The notes under the pieces are model-generated. The model was not told where the DNA came from. It searched no databases and saw only the letters and a program-made list of their open reading frames with translations. The translations under genes and the position numbers were made by a program. From NCBI GenBank assembly GCA_003560165.1, contig PWJC01000148.1:1-33996 (forward strand): a stretch of 33,996 bases of DNA, given 5' to 3'. The DNA is from Bacteroidales bacterium (GTDB lineage: Bacteria; Bacteroidota; Bacteroidia; Bacteroidales; UBA7960). Below, piece after piece: positions 25,021 to 33,211 of the stretch (positions are counted from its first letter, which is position 1; every line of letters starts with the position of its first letter).

Positions 25021-25043
25021 CATCAAAACCCAAAAAACCAACC

Positions 25044-27098
25044 ATGAAAAACACCAGTGTATTATGTATTCTTGTTGCCGTCCTGCTGATTGCGGGATGC
25101 TCAAAAGGCAGCCAAAAAACCAGGACCGATATGGAATTCATACCAATAGCCAGCATGGAAGAAGTGACCCGGCAGCTGATCGAACAGCACGGAGAGGAAT
25201 ACGCCGGCCCGATCAGCAGGGGGGCCGCCCAGGTGGCTGCCCTGTGGCAGGGGGGCGACGGAAGCCCCGAAGAATATGTGGCTTTCTGCCTGGAGAACTA
25301 CGCCGGGGGGGAGGCCGCAAGGCACGAACTGTTCACCACCCTGTCGCGCAATTTCGAATACCTGTGGGGGCATTTCAACCAACTGAGCCTTGAGCTCACC
25401 AAACCCCTGCACCTCGACTGGGGTCCGATCAGCCCCGTGGATGTGCTCTTTGGCAGTTACGCGGCAGGGGCGCACCTGGCCGAGGACTTTTACAGGAACC
25501 GCATCGCCTTTATCACCATATTGAATTTCCCATTTTATTCGCTGGAGGAAAAAAACGCCCTGGGGCGGGATTGGGACCGCAGGCAATGGGCCTATGCCCG
25601 GATGGGCGATCTGTTCAACGCAAGGGTTCCGGCCCGGGTCAATCAGCACATTTCGAGAGTTGGCACCGAGGCCGACAACTATGTGTCGGAATACAACATC
25701 GTGATGGGGCAGTTGCGCAATGAGCAGGGAGAACAGATCTTTCCCGACCATCTGAAGCTGATCTCCCACTGGGGTCTGAGGGATGAGCTCAAATCCAACT
25801 ACAGCGAAAGCGAACGCGGTCTGGAAAGGCAGCGCATGATCTATCAGGTGATGCAGCGCATCATCGACCAGAGCATCCCCGAAGCAGTGATCAACAACGA
25901 AACGCTTCACTGGAAGCCTTACTCCAACCAGCTGATTGAAAACGGCGAAGTGGTCGAAGCTTCTCCCGAACCCGACACCCGGTACTGGCACCTTCTTGAA
26001 AACTTCCATGCCCGCCGCCAGGCCGATCCCTACTCTCCCAGCTATCCAACAGCCATTGAGAGGACCTTTCAGCGCGGCCTCGAACTCAGCATAGACGATG
26101 TGGAAGCCCTGTTTATCGAGGTGGTAAGCTCCCCGGTTTTAAAGAAAACCGGCCAATTGATCAGCCACCGCCTGGGTCGTCCACTGGAGGCCTTCGATAT
26201 CTGGTACGACGGCTTCAAGGCCCGCAGCGCCATTCCGGAAACCGAGCTCGACCGCGTTGTGCGCGAAAAATATCCCGATGCCGGAGCCCTGGAGGCCGAC
26301 CTGCCCAACATTTTGGTTTCACTGGGTTACGAACGCAACAGGGCAAATAAGATCGCTTCCCGCATTGTGGTAGAGGGATCCCGGGGTGCCGGCCATGCCT
26401 GGGGAGGGCAGATGCGATCACAGTTCGCCCATCTGCGCACCCGGATCGCCGACGAAGGGATGACGTACAACGGCTTCAACATTGCCGTCCACGAATTGGG
26501 GCATAATGTGGAACAAACCATCAGCCTGCAAGACGTGGATTATTACATGCTGATCGGGGTTCCCAATACCGCATTCACAGAGGCCCTGGCCTTCATATTC
26601 CAGACACGCGACCTGGAATTGCTCGGATTTACGACAGACGACCCCATGTCAGCCCATATGAAAACCCTCGATATCCTCTGGGGGACCTACGAGATCATGG
26701 GGGTTTCCCTTGTCGATATGCAGGTATGGAAATGGTTGTATGAAAACCCCGATACAACGCCTGCCAGGCTCAAGGCACAAACCATCGACATCGCCAGGGA
26801 GGTTTGGAACAACTACTTTGCCCCTGTATTCGGGATACAGGATTCTCCCATTCTGGCCATTTATTCGCACATGATCAGTTACCCGCTGTACCTGAGCGCC
26901 TACCCCCTCGGTCACCTCATCGAGTTTCAGCTGGAGGGGCAAAAGGTTGGGAAAGACATGGCCGTTGAGATCGACCGCATATTTTCACTTGGAAGGCTCA
27001 CACCCCGGCAATGGATGCTGGAAGCTGTGGGCCAGCCAGTATCAGGCCAGCCCCTGCTTGTCGCAGCGGCAGAAGCCTTAACCGCCCTGTCTGAATGA
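25044..27098 (+). CDS. Lipoprotein zinc metallopeptidase with HELGH motif (gluzincin-like)
   Basis: A 684-residue protein with a lipoprotein signal peptide (MKNTSVLCILVAVLLIAGC; lipobox LIAGC), so it is anchored to an envelope membrane. The active site is HELGH (His483, Glu484, His487), with a likely third zinc ligand Glu513 in FTEALAF, 26 residues on. This gluzincin arrangement is like that of M3-type peptidases. The rest is mostly helical, and I cannot place it in a named family with certainty. It lacks the HELLGH/HECLGH hexapeptide type seen in most dipeptidyl peptidase III (M49) proteins. Substrate unknown; cleavage of peptides in the periplasm is inferred. It is monocistronic with its own promoter and followed by a terminator-like hairpin. 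Confidence 0.8.
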   Translation: MKNTSVLCILVAVLLIAGCSKGSQKTRTDMEFIPIASMEEVTRQLIEQHGEEYAGPISRGAAQVAALWQGGDGSPEEYVAFCLENYAGGEAARHELFTTLSRNFEYLWGHFNQLSLELTKPLHLDWGPISPVDVLFGSYAAGAHLAEDFYRNRIAFITILNFPFYSLEEKNALGRDWDRRQWAYARMGDLFNARVPARVNQHISRVGTEADNYVSEYNIVMGQLRNEQGEQIFPDHLKLISHWGLRDELKSNYSESERGLERQRMIYQVMQRIIDQSIPEAVINNETLHWKPYSNQLIENGEVVEASPEPDTRYWHLLENFHARRQADPYSPSYPTAIERTFQRGLELSIDDVEALFIEVVSSPVLKKTGQLISHRLGRPLEAFDIWYDGFKARSAIPETELDRVVREKYPDAGALEADLPNILVSLGYERNRANKIASRIVVEGSRGAGHAWGGQMRSQFAHLRTRIADEGMTYNGFNIAVHELGHNVEQTISLQDVDYYMLIGVPNTAFTEALAFIFQTRDLELLGFTTDDPMSAHMKTLDILWGTYEIMGVSLVDMQVWKWLYENPDTTPARLKAQTIDIAREVWNNYFAPVFGIQDSPILAIYSHMISYPLYLSAYPLGHLIEFQLEGQKVGKDMAVEIDRIFSLGRLTPRQWMLEAVGQPVSGQPLLVAAAEALTALSE

Positions 27099-27108
27099 GT
27101 CATTAAGG

Positions 27109-27134
27109 GCCTGACAGGATGCTGTTCAGGCTTT
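27109..27134 (+). terminator. Terminator-like hairpin after the metallopeptidase gene
   Basis: Stem GCCTGA/TCAGGC with an inner CAG/CTG and a GATG loop (27109-27131, one bulged T), followed by only three T residues. It lies 11 bases past the stop codon. The short T-run makes efficient termination uncertain. Confidence 0.5.
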
Positions 27135-27147
27135 AACGCAACAGAGC

Positions 27148-27783
27148 ATGATATCAGCCAGCCGCCATTGCCCGACAAAAATCCGCCTTGCCCTGATGGC
27201 CTCCGGCGGCGGGAGCAATGTCGCCAATTTTATCCGGTATTTTTCCCGGCATCCGCATATTGAAGTGGCACTGGTGGTTTCTGACAATCCGGGTGCCGGA
27301 GCCCTGCAGCGGAGCAGGGAAGCGGGGGTCCCCTGCGAGGTGATCGGTCCCGGCACCTGGTCCGACGCTGAGGTGCTGGAACAACTCTTCAGCAGCTATG
27401 GCATCGACGCCGTGGTGCTGGCCGGCTATCTGAAGCTGATCCCCCCCCGACTGGTTAACAGGTACGCCGGCCGCATGTTCAACATACATCCGGCCCTTCT
27501 TCCGGACTACGGTGGAAAAGGGATGTATGGCATGCACGTACACCGGGCCGTGATCCGGGCAAACGACAGGCAAAGCGGCATCAGCATCCACCTGGTCGAC
27601 GAAGAATACGACCGGGGTCCAATCATTTTCCAGGACACGGTAGAGGTAGTCCCCACCGACAGCCCCGAGACCCTTGCGGAAAAAATCCGCCAACTTGAGC
27701 ATAGGCATTATCCACGGGTAGTGGAACAATACCTGATGCAGGAAACGGGGAGGAAGGGGGCGGTACGGAATATTCACTCCTGA
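27148..27783 (+). CDS. purN: Phosphoribosylglycinamide formyltransferase
   Basis: A 211-residue folate-dependent enzyme of purine synthesis that formylates GAR using 10-formyl-THF. Visible features are the phosphate-binding LMASGGGSNVANF (16-28), VVLAGYLKLIP, and the catalytic set Asn112 and His114 in FNIHPALLPDYGG with Asp155 in DEEYDRGPIIFQ. Length is usual. The start at 27148 is the first ATG; a few residues precede the first beta strand. It may be read from the upstream promoter through the weak hairpin, or from a promoter I did not recognise. Confidence 0.95.
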   Translation: MISASRHCPTKIRLALMASGGGSNVANFIRYFSRHPHIEVALVVSDNPGAGALQRSREAGVPCEVIGPGTWSDAEVLEQLFSSYGIDAVVLAGYLKLIPPRLVNRYAGRMFNIHPALLPDYGGKGMYGMHVHRAVIRANDRQSGISIHLVDEEYDRGPIIFQDTVEVVPTDSPETLAEKIRQLEHRHYPRVVEQYLMQETGRKGAVRNIHS

Positions 27784-27786
27784 GGC

Positions 27787-27816
27787 TTTGAAAAATGGTT
27801 AATTTCATTATATTTG
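27787..27816 (+). promoter_or_regulatory. Distal sigma-ABfr-type promoter upstream of acpP
   Basis: TTTG (27787-27790), 18 bases, then TATATTTG (27809-27816), both exact. It begins just after the purN stop and predicts transcription from about 27822, some 220 bases before the acpP ATG. Confidence 0.65.
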
Positions 27817-27821
27817 TGTGA

Positions 27822-28002
27822 CAGAGCGACAGAACAATTTAAGCCCCAACTATCATTGCCCATCTGGCAGGACCCGGGCACCCCAATGGAAAGCCCCGGA
27901 GAACTGTGTTTTTTGGAAATTTAGTAAATTCTGCATGCCGGAATATTAAAGCGTTTTAAACAATTTATAAGGCAAAAAGTTGCTTATGACGATTTTAATA
28001 TT
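27822..28002 (+). ncRNA. Long acpP leader or candidate small RNA, unknown
   Basis: About 180 non-coding bases between the distal promoter and the proximal acpP promoter. The first half is GC-rich and structured (a CCGGG/CCCGG stem near 27869-27896) and ends at a run of six T (27909-27914). The second half is AT-rich. A 12-codon frame starts at ATG 27883 (MESPGELCFLEI) without a ribosome binding site. This could be a separate short RNA of about 90 bases, or simply a leader. I could not match it to a known RNA family. Confidence 0.3.
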
Positions 28003-28010
28003 TTTCTTTG
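27980..28010 (+). promoter_or_regulatory. acpP: Proximal promoter of acpP
   Basis: TTG (27980-27982), 20 bases, then TTTCTTTG (28003-28010), one mismatch to TAnnTTTG, in an AT-rich setting. Transcription would start near 28016, about 25 bases before the ATG. Together with the distal promoter it suggests strong, two-promoter expression of acpP. Confidence 0.55.
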
Positions 28011-28029
28011 CAGCCTGTTTAACAAAAAA

Positions 28030-28036
28030 AAGGAGA
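28030..28036 (+). promoter_or_regulatory. acpP: Shine-Dalgarno AAGGAGA for acpP
   Basis: A strong purine-rich site four bases before the ATG at 28041. It is one of few such sites in the window and fits a very highly expressed protein. Confidence 0.7.
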
Positions 28037-28040
28037 AACC

Positions 28041-28277
28041 ATGTCAGACATTGCAACAAGAGTAAAAGCTATCATTGTTGATAAGCTTGGTGTAGATGAA
28101 AAGGAAGTAACACCCGAAGCCAGCTTTACCAACGATTTGGGCGCTGATTCTTTGGACACCGTTGAGCTCATCATGGAATTCGAAAAAGAGTTCAACATTG
28201 CCATTCCTGACGACCAGGCAGAAAAAATCAGCACGGTAGGTGAAGCGATCGCCTACATTGAAAATAACAGCAAGTAA
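28041..28277 (+). CDS. acpP: Acyl carrier protein
   Basis: A 78-residue acidic four-helix protein that carries growing acyl chains in fatty acid synthesis. The phosphopantetheine attachment site is Ser37 in [10 protein letters not shown], followed by the recognition helix [23 protein letters not shown]. Length and charge are typical. It precedes fabF and rnc, a conserved order in bacteria. A long hairpin (28302-28349) separates it from fabF, which may help set the much higher level of this protein relative to its neighbours. Confidence 0.98.
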   Translation: MSDIATRVKAIIVDKLGVDEKEVTPEASFTNDLGADSLDTVELIMEFEKEFNIAIPDDQAEKISTVGEAIAYIENNSK

Positions 28278-28301
28278 GTCAAGGCTTGCATTTTTTATGG
28301 G

Positions 28302-28349
28302 GCCCACAGGGGTTTGTTCGCCGGTAACGGCAGACAAACCTGTGTGGGC
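28302..28349 (+). other. 48-base near-perfect hairpin between acpP and fabF
   Basis: Two 22-base arms pair with only two mismatches (G-G and C-A) and two G-T pairs. From the base: GCCCACA with TGTGGGC, GGTTTGT with ACAAACC, then GCCG with CGGC, closed by GTAA, a GNRA-type tetraloop. No T-run follows it, so it is not a classic terminator. Its two-helical-turn length suits RNase III recognition. It lies 24 bases after the acpP stop and 32 bases before fabF. Confidence 0.75.
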
Positions 28350-28381
28350 TTCATTGGACATAATAAACTAAACTTTCTCGA

Positions 28382-29635
28382 ATGGAACTCAAAAGAGTAG
28401 TCGTTACCGGAATGGGCGCCCTTACCCCCATCGGAAACACCGTTTCGGACTATTGGGACGCCTTGCTGGCCGGTACTGGCGGGGCCGGCCCGATTACCCG
28501 GTTTGATGCCTCCCAGTTCAAGACCCGTTTTGCCTGTGAAGTCAAGGGCTATGATCCCGCTGACCATTTCGAACGCAAGGAAGCCCGCAAATACGATCTG
28601 TTTACCCAATATGCACTGGTTTCGGCCGCGCAGGCCCTGGAAGACTGCGGCATCGAACTGGGAAAGGCAGACCTCGACCGGATCGGGGTTATCTGGGGCA
28701 GCGGCATCGGAGGACTTGAAACTTTTCTGAACGAGGTATCGGCTTATGCAAAGCATGATGGTCCGCCCCGGTTCAGCCCGTTTTTCATCCCCAAGATGAT
28801 TGCCGACATCGCAGCCGGTCATATCTCGATCAAGCACGGATTGCGCGGGCCCAACTATACCACCACCTCGGCCTGTGCTTCTGCGGCCAACGCCCTGGTG
28901 GACAGTTTTAACCTCATCCGGCTGGGCAAGGCTGATCTGTTTGTTAGCGGAGGATCCGAAGCAGCAGTGAATGCTGCCGGCGTGGGCGGCTTCAGCGCCA
29001 TGCACGCCATCTCGGTGCGAAACGACGACCCGGCCACGGCCTCACGCCCCTTCGATAAGGACAGAGACGGTTTCGTAATCGGCGAAGGCGGCTGCTCCAT
29101 CATATTCGAAGAGCTTGAACACGCCCTGAAACGCGGCGCCAAAATCTATGCAGAGGTTGTGGGTGGAGGCATGTCGGCCGATGCATACCACATGACCAGC
29201 CCCCACCCCGATGGCCTGGGAGCCATCAGCGTGATGCGAAATGCGCTGGACGATGCTGGTATTGCGCTCACCGATGTAGACCATATCAATACCCATGGTA
29301 CGTCCACCCCCCTTGGCGACATTGCTGAGCCCAGGGCCATTGTAAGCCTGTTCAAAGAACATGCCTACAAGATCAGCATCAATTCGACCAAGTCGATGAC
29401 AGGGCATTTGCTGGGGGCAGCAGGGGCAGCAGAGGCCATTGCCACCATACTTGCAGTAAAACACGACATCGTCCCTCCCACCATCAACCATTTTACCGAC
29501 GATCCGGATATAGACAACAGGCTCGATTTCACCTTCTCCAAACCAACCGAAAGAAAGGTAAACGTGGCCCTGTCAAACACCTTCGGGTTTGGCGGACACA
29601 ACGCATGTGTGGCATTTAAAAAGTATACACAATAA
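28382..29635 (+). CDS. fabF: Beta-ketoacyl-ACP synthase II
   Basis: A 417-residue condensing enzyme that extends acyl-ACP with malonyl-ACP in fatty acid synthesis. The thiolase-fold catalytic triad is visible: Cys165 in TTSACASAANALVD, His305 in NTHGTSTPLGD and His342 in STKSMTGHLLGAAGA. The N-terminus MELKRVVVTGMGALTPIGN and the C-terminus LSNTFGFGGHNACVAFKKY are typical of KAS II. It sits between acpP and rnc on the same strand, with 8 bases to the rnc start codon, and probably shares a transcript with both. Confidence 0.98.
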   Translation: MELKRVVVTGMGALTPIGNTVSDYWDALLAGTGGAGPITRFDASQFKTRFACEVKGYDPADHFERKEARKYDLFTQYALVSAAQALEDCGIELGKADLDRIGVIWGSGIGGLETFLNEVSAYAKHDGPPRFSPFFIPKMIADIAAGHISIKHGLRGPNYTTTSACASAANALVDSFNLIRLGKADLFVSGGSEAAVNAAGVGGFSAMHAISVRNDDPATASRPFDKDRDGFVIGEGGCSIIFEELEHALKRGAKIYAEVVGGGMSADAYHMTSPHPDGLGAISVMRNALDDAGIALTDVDHINTHGTSTPLGDIAEPRAIVSLFKEHAYKISINSTKSMTGHLLGAAGAAEAIATILAVKHDIVPPTINHFTDDPDIDNRLDFTFSKPTERKVNVALSNTFGFGGHNACVAFKKYTQ

Positions 29636-29643
29636 GCAGGATT

Positions 29644-30369
29644 TTGCGCTTTTTCCACTTACTGCACCGAAAACGGAATGCTTCAGACGCAGCCTTGTCT
29701 GAGGCCATCAGGAATATTTTCGGGTACAGGCCGTCAAACGTTGCCATCTACCGGCTGGCATTCCGCCATAAGTCGATGGCAACCTTTGTAAGCAACGGGT
29801 TCAGGCACAGCAACGAACGACTGGAGTATCTTGGAGATGCGGTACTCGGATCAATTGTGGCCGATTTTCTGTTCAAAAAATTCCCTTTCAGAGACGAAGG
29901 CTTTTTGACAGAGATGCGCTCCCGCATCGTCAGCCGGAGCAACCTGAACCTGCTTTCCGGGAAACTGGGCCTCGACAGGCTGGTCGAAAGCAGCAAGGAC
30001 AGCGGACTGAACACTTCTTCGATTCTCGGCGATGCTTTCGAGGCCTTTATCGGGGCACTCTACCTCGACAAGGGCTATTTGTTCACAAAAAAAGTCATTG
30101 TCCGGCAAATCATACAGACACACCTCGACATCGAAGAGCTCATTCAGACCGATCTCAACTTCAAAAGCAAGGTGATTGAGTGGGCGCAGAAAGAAAAAAA
30201 GACGGTTTCGTTCCAACTGACTGCAGAAACAGATAAGGGCAAAAGAGGGAAATTGTACACCATCGACTTGGTCATCGGCGACAAGGTTGCGGGAAGAGGT
30301 CAGGATTATAGCATCAAGCGGGCAGAGCAACATGCTGCCCGCATGGCATGGGAAGCAATGAACCAATAG
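29644..30369 (+). CDS. rnc: Ribonuclease III
   Basis: A 241-residue double-strand-specific endoribonuclease acting in rRNA processing and mRNA turnover. The nuclease signature is NERLEYLGDAVLGSIV, with Glu61 and Asp65, and the second metal-binding pair is Asp130 and Glu133 in LGDAFEAFIGALYLDKG. The C-terminal about 70 residues form the dsRNA-binding domain (NFKSKVIEWAQKEKK to SIKRAEQHAARMAWEAM). The start is a TTG at 29644, preceded by GCAGGA; no in-frame ATG exists near the N-terminus. It follows fabF after 8 bases. The long hairpin upstream of fabF is a possible substrate for this very enzyme. Confidence 0.96.
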   Translation: MRFFHLLHRKRNASDAALSEAIRNIFGYRPSNVAIYRLAFRHKSMATFVSNGFRHSNERLEYLGDAVLGSIVADFLFKKFPFRDEGFLTEMRSRIVSRSNLNLLSGKLGLDRLVESSKDSGLNTSSILGDAFEAFIGALYLDKGYLFTKKVIVRQIIQTHLDIEELIQTDLNFKSKVIEWAQKEKKTVSFQLTAETDKGKRGKLYTIDLVIGDKVAGRGQDYSIKRAEQHAARMAWEAMNQ

Positions 30370-30374
30370 ACAGG

Positions 30375-30842
30375 ATGTCAAAAAAACGCAGACTGGAAAT
30401 TTCGTACACCCCCGATTTCAGGGCAGTGGGCATATTTACCGCCCAAAAGGGCTACCGTTTGTGCTGGCTGCTCAACCGACACCTGGGTGTCTCTTTCCGG
30501 CGAATGCCAGAATTTGTGCATAACCCCGACAAACCGTCACGGCAAAGGAAAATCACCGTGTACTCCTATACAAATCCCGGCCAGCTGATCAGGTATTACC
30601 TCATTCCCAACAAAAGCGGCAATGCACCCCTGTTCGAGTCTCCCAACATGGACTACCTTTTTCTGATTAACGCGCCAAGCGATCAATTTGAAATTCTTCC
30701 GCTGATCAAAACGATCAGGAATATCCCCCAGGTAAGCACCGCCATGGAAGCGGGCGAAGTTTTCGACAAGGCCAGTGAGGGGTTTTTCTATGACTTGGAG
30801 CTGTATTTGTCAGGCAGCGGTTGCAATGACAAGGGCGGGTAA
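30375..30842 (+). CDS. IPExxxVDY family protein
   Basis: A 155-residue protein of a small Bacteroidota-specific family usually found just after rnc; its function is unknown. The N-terminal part has the family look (GIFTAQKGYRLCWLLNRHLGVSFRR). The namesake motif appears only in a drifted form, as ESPNMDYLFLI. The assignment rests on position after rnc, length and this partial motif. The start MSKKRRLEISY at 30375 lies five bases after the rnc stop and follows an AGG; the frame is open a little further upstream, inside rnc. Confidence 0.7.
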   Translation: MSKKRRLEISYTPDFRAVGIFTAQKGYRLCWLLNRHLGVSFRRMPEFVHNPDKPSRQRKITVYSYTNPGQLIRYYLIPNKSGNAPLFESPNMDYLFLINAPSDQFEILPLIKTIRNIPQVSTAMEAGEVFDKASEGFFYDLELYLSGSGCNDKGG

Positions 30843-30852
30843 GCACGAAGGG

Positions 30853-31623
30853 CTATTCCGTTTTTTTTGCCTCCTCCCAAAAGACATCCATTTCCGATAG
30901 CTTCATCTTTTTCATTTCCTTCCCTGCCTTTTGAGCCTGGGCCTCCAGGTACTCGAACCGCCGGATGAACTTCTTGTTGGACCTCTCCAGCGCATTTTCC
31001 GGATTAACACCGATAAATCGGGCGTAATTGACCAGGGTGAACAAAAGATCTCCGAATTCCGCCTCTATCCTGGCAGGCTCTTCCCCCCGATCTGCTTCGT
31101 GCTTCAATTCACCAAGCTCTTCCTGCACCTTGGCCCAAACCTCGTCCCGGTGAACCCAGTCAAAACCCACCCCTCTTACCTTGTCCTGGATACGGTAAGC
31201 TTTTACCAGGGCCGGCAGCGCCCCGGGAACACCCGACAAAACGCGTTTTTTTCCTCCCCTGAGCTTGATCTTTTCCCAGTTGTCCTTTACCTCTTCGGCC
31301 GTTTCGGCACTGGTGCCGGCATAAATATGAGGATGCCTGGCAATGAGCTTTTTGTTGATGGTTTCCAGCACTCCGGCCATGTCGAAATCGCCGGTTTCGC
31401 TTCCAATTTTTGCATAAAAAACAATATGCAACATTAAATCACCCAGTTCGCCTTTGATCTCTGCAGCATCGTTGTTGAGTATGGCATCCGCCAGTTCATA
31501 GGTTTCTTCAATGGTAAGATGGCGCAGGCTCTCGAGGGTCTGTTTTTTGTCCCAGGGACATTTGGCCCTCAGCTCATCCATGATGTCGAGCAGTTGCCGG
31601 AATGCTTCGAGTGATCGGTCCAT
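30853..31623 (-). CDS. mazG: Nucleoside triphosphate pyrophosphohydrolase MazG
   Basis: A 256-residue all-alpha NTP pyrophosphatase that removes non-canonical or excess nucleoside triphosphates. Two tandem MazG domains are visible: the first with CPWDKKQTLESLRHLTIEETYELADAI and GELGDLMLHIVFYAKIG, the second with GFDWVHRDEVWAKVQEELGELKHE and FGDLLFTLVNYARF. The metal-binding EExxE and ExxD patterns are present in both. Length is usual. It converges on the IPExxxVDY gene with a 10-base gap and has a clear promoter directly upstream, giving a leader of about 10 bases. Confidence 0.95.
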   Translation of the reverse strand: MDRSLEAFRQLLDIMDELRAKCPWDKKQTLESLRHLTIEETYELADAILNNDAAEIKGELGDLMLHIVFYAKIGSETGDFDMAGVLETINKKLIARHPHIYAGTSAETAEEVKDNWEKIKLRGGKKRVLSGVPGALPALVKAYRIQDKVRGVGFDWVHRDEVWAKVQEELGELKHEADRGEEPARIEAEFGDLLFTLVNYARFIGVNPENALERSNKKFIRRFEYLEAQAQKAGKEMKKMKLSEMDVFWEEAKKTE

Positions 31624-31637
31624 GCGTGAAAATTTCT

Positions 31638-31668
31638 CAAAGGTAGCAACAAATCACAGGATTTCAAA
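31638..31668 (-). promoter_or_regulatory. mazG: Sigma-ABfr-type promoter of mazG
   Basis: On the minus strand, TTTG (31668-31665), 19 bases, then TACCTTTG (31645-31638), both exact. The predicted start is near 31632, about 10 bases before the mazG ATG at 31623. Confidence 0.68.
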
Positions 31669-31880
31669 GCCGTACGTTTCTCCGAAGCCCCATCGGCCCG
31701 GGTGGAAGGGGCAGGCGGGTCACGGCGTACGAAATGATACAGTAACTGACCGCTGGTGGACACTTTTTCGGACAAAAACTCTGGCGAAAGCAGCTTATCT
31801 GTCTGTTTATCTGATGTTTGTTATTATTGGCACAAAATTCGCCATCATGAAGGTGTACCGATAAACAAAAAAAAACACTC
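31669..31880. other. Intergenic region before the adaptor gene
   Basis: About 210 bases without a gene I can support. A GCCCC/GGGGC hairpin spans 31687-31712. The sequence then becomes AT-rich. Near 31814 there is GATGTTTG, a one-mismatch -7 box without a -33 partner, which may belong to the adaptor gene. A short hydrophobic frame ends at 31864 but has no coding support. Confidence 0.3.
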
Positions 31881-33131
31881 ATGGATCGTGCAATTAAAAA
31901 AAAGAAATGGACGGTAAAAAAGCTGGCAGGATTAGCCGCAGTGATGGCATTTGCTGCCTTTATCGCATACCTTCTGTTTTTCCGTGATACCAGCAGCAGG
32001 TTGTATGTCGACATGGACAAGATGTCGATCTCCACTGTTGAACAAGGTCAGTTTCAGGAGTTCATCCCGGCCGACGGGGTGGTACAACCCATTGTCAGTA
32101 TTTATCTGGATGCCGTGTTCGGCGGCCGGGTAGAAGAGGTGTATGTACGCGATGGCGCACAACTTGAAGAAGGGGACAAGATCCTCCGGCTTTCGAACAC
32201 CCAGATGGAACTCAATTACATGCAACAGGAAAATACGGCGCTGGAGGTATTGGACAGGTGGCAAAATACACGGCTGGGGCTCGAACGCAATGCTTTTGAA
32301 CTCGAACGCCTGCAAGCGCAGCTGGAATATCAGCTGGATATTGCCCGCAAGGACTTCGAGAGGAAGCGTTCGTTTTTCGAGCATGGGGTGATCTCCGACC
32401 AGGAATATGAAAATGCGGAAAGGGATTATCAGCTGGCCCTTCGTCAATACGAGATCGGGCAGCGCACCAGGCAGCATGACTCGCTTTATACGGCCACCCA
32501 GATGCAACAGATCAACCGGCATATCGGACGGATCGAGACCAATATCGAGATGCTGAACCAGGCCATTGAAAACCTGATCGTACGTGCCCCCATCGGCGGG
32601 CAGCTCTCTTCCTTCCATTCAGAGCGCGGAGAAACCAAGAGCCAGGGCCAAAACCTGGGACAGATCGATGTACTCGACGGCTTCAAGCTCAGGGCCCGCA
32701 TCGACGAACGCTATGTCAACCGCACCTATGTGGGCCAACCTGCCACCTTCGACTATGGCGGAGAGAATTACCGGCTTGAGATCAGCAAGATCTACAGCAA
32801 TATCACAGGCGGAGCCTTTGAAGTGGACCTGACTTTCGCAGGCAGCGAGCCCCAGGGCATCCGCAGGGGCCAGACCCTCCAGATGAGGCTCCAGTTCAGC
32901 GGGGTGGCCGACGCCCTGATCATACCCAGAGGTGGTTTTTACCAGACCACCGGCGGCAACTGGATCTATGTGCTGGATTCATCCGGTTCCCAGGCCACCA
33001 AACGCCGCATTCGCATCGGGCGCCAGAACATACACCACTACGAAGTGCTCGAAGGACTGGAACCGGGCGAACGGGTTATCGTATCGTCCTACGACAGTTA
33101 CGGAGACAAGGACCGGTTGATCTTCAGATAA
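31881..33131 (+). CDS. Periplasmic adaptor (HlyD/MacA-like) of an efflux system
   Basis: A 416-residue membrane-fusion protein linking an inner-membrane transporter to an outer-membrane channel. A basic N-terminus (MDRAIKKKKWTVKK) precedes one membrane helix (about 17-34). A barrel-sandwich lipoyl-like part follows (GVVQPIVSIYLDAVFGGRVEEVYVRDGAQLEEGDKIL), then a helical hairpin (about 110-235), the second lipoyl half (LIVRAPIGGQLSSF), a beta-barrel domain, and a membrane-proximal end (VLEGLEPGERVIVSSYDSYGD). With the MacB-like ATPase 80 bases downstream it probably forms an ABC-type tripartite exporter; the permease is not in the window. Confidence 0.92.
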   Translation: MDRAIKKKKWTVKKLAGLAAVMAFAAFIAYLLFFRDTSSRLYVDMDKMSISTVEQGQFQEFIPADGVVQPIVSIYLDAVFGGRVEEVYVRDGAQLEEGDKILRLSNTQMELNYMQQENTALEVLDRWQNTRLGLERNAFELERLQAQLEYQLDIARKDFERKRSFFEHGVISDQEYENAERDYQLALRQYEIGQRTRQHDSLYTATQMQQINRHIGRIETNIEMLNQAIENLIVRAPIGGQLSSFHSERGETKSQGQNLGQIDVLDGFKLRARIDERYVNRTYVGQPATFDYGGENYRLEISKIYSNITGGAFEVDLTFAGSEPQGIRRGQTLQMRLQFSGVADALIIPRGGFYQTTGGNWIYVLDSSGSQATKRRIRIGRQNIHHYEVLEGLEPGERVIVSSYDSYGDKDRLIFR

Positions 33132-33211
33132 ATAATGCACCGCATGTAACAAAAAGCCAAGTCCTTACGTCTAGAATTAAAACCATTATCCACGTTTAAA
33201 TCTTATCAATC

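Noticed and set aside
25044-27098. Dipeptidyl peptidase III (M49) as the identity of the metallopeptidase
   Set aside because: The first impression came from size and the lipoprotein leader. The active site is the pentapeptide HELGH followed by FTEALAF, not the usual M49 hexapeptide with its EECRAE-type second motif.
27822-27915. Signal recognition particle RNA or 6S RNA before acpP
   Set aside because: The conserved SRP loop (GGAAGGAAGCAGC-type) is absent, and I cannot form the long bubble structure of 6S RNA by eye. It is left as an unknown leader or small RNA.
28278-28301. Run of six T after acpP (28291-28296) as an acpP terminator
   Set aside because: No stem precedes the T-run; the strong hairpin comes after it, in the wrong order for an intrinsic terminator on this strand.
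31511-31864. 117-codon plus-strand frame ending near 31864
   Set aside because: It starts inside mazG on the opposite strand, crosses a promoter and has no start signal. Only its last 25 residues look protein-like (hydrophobic), which is not enough.
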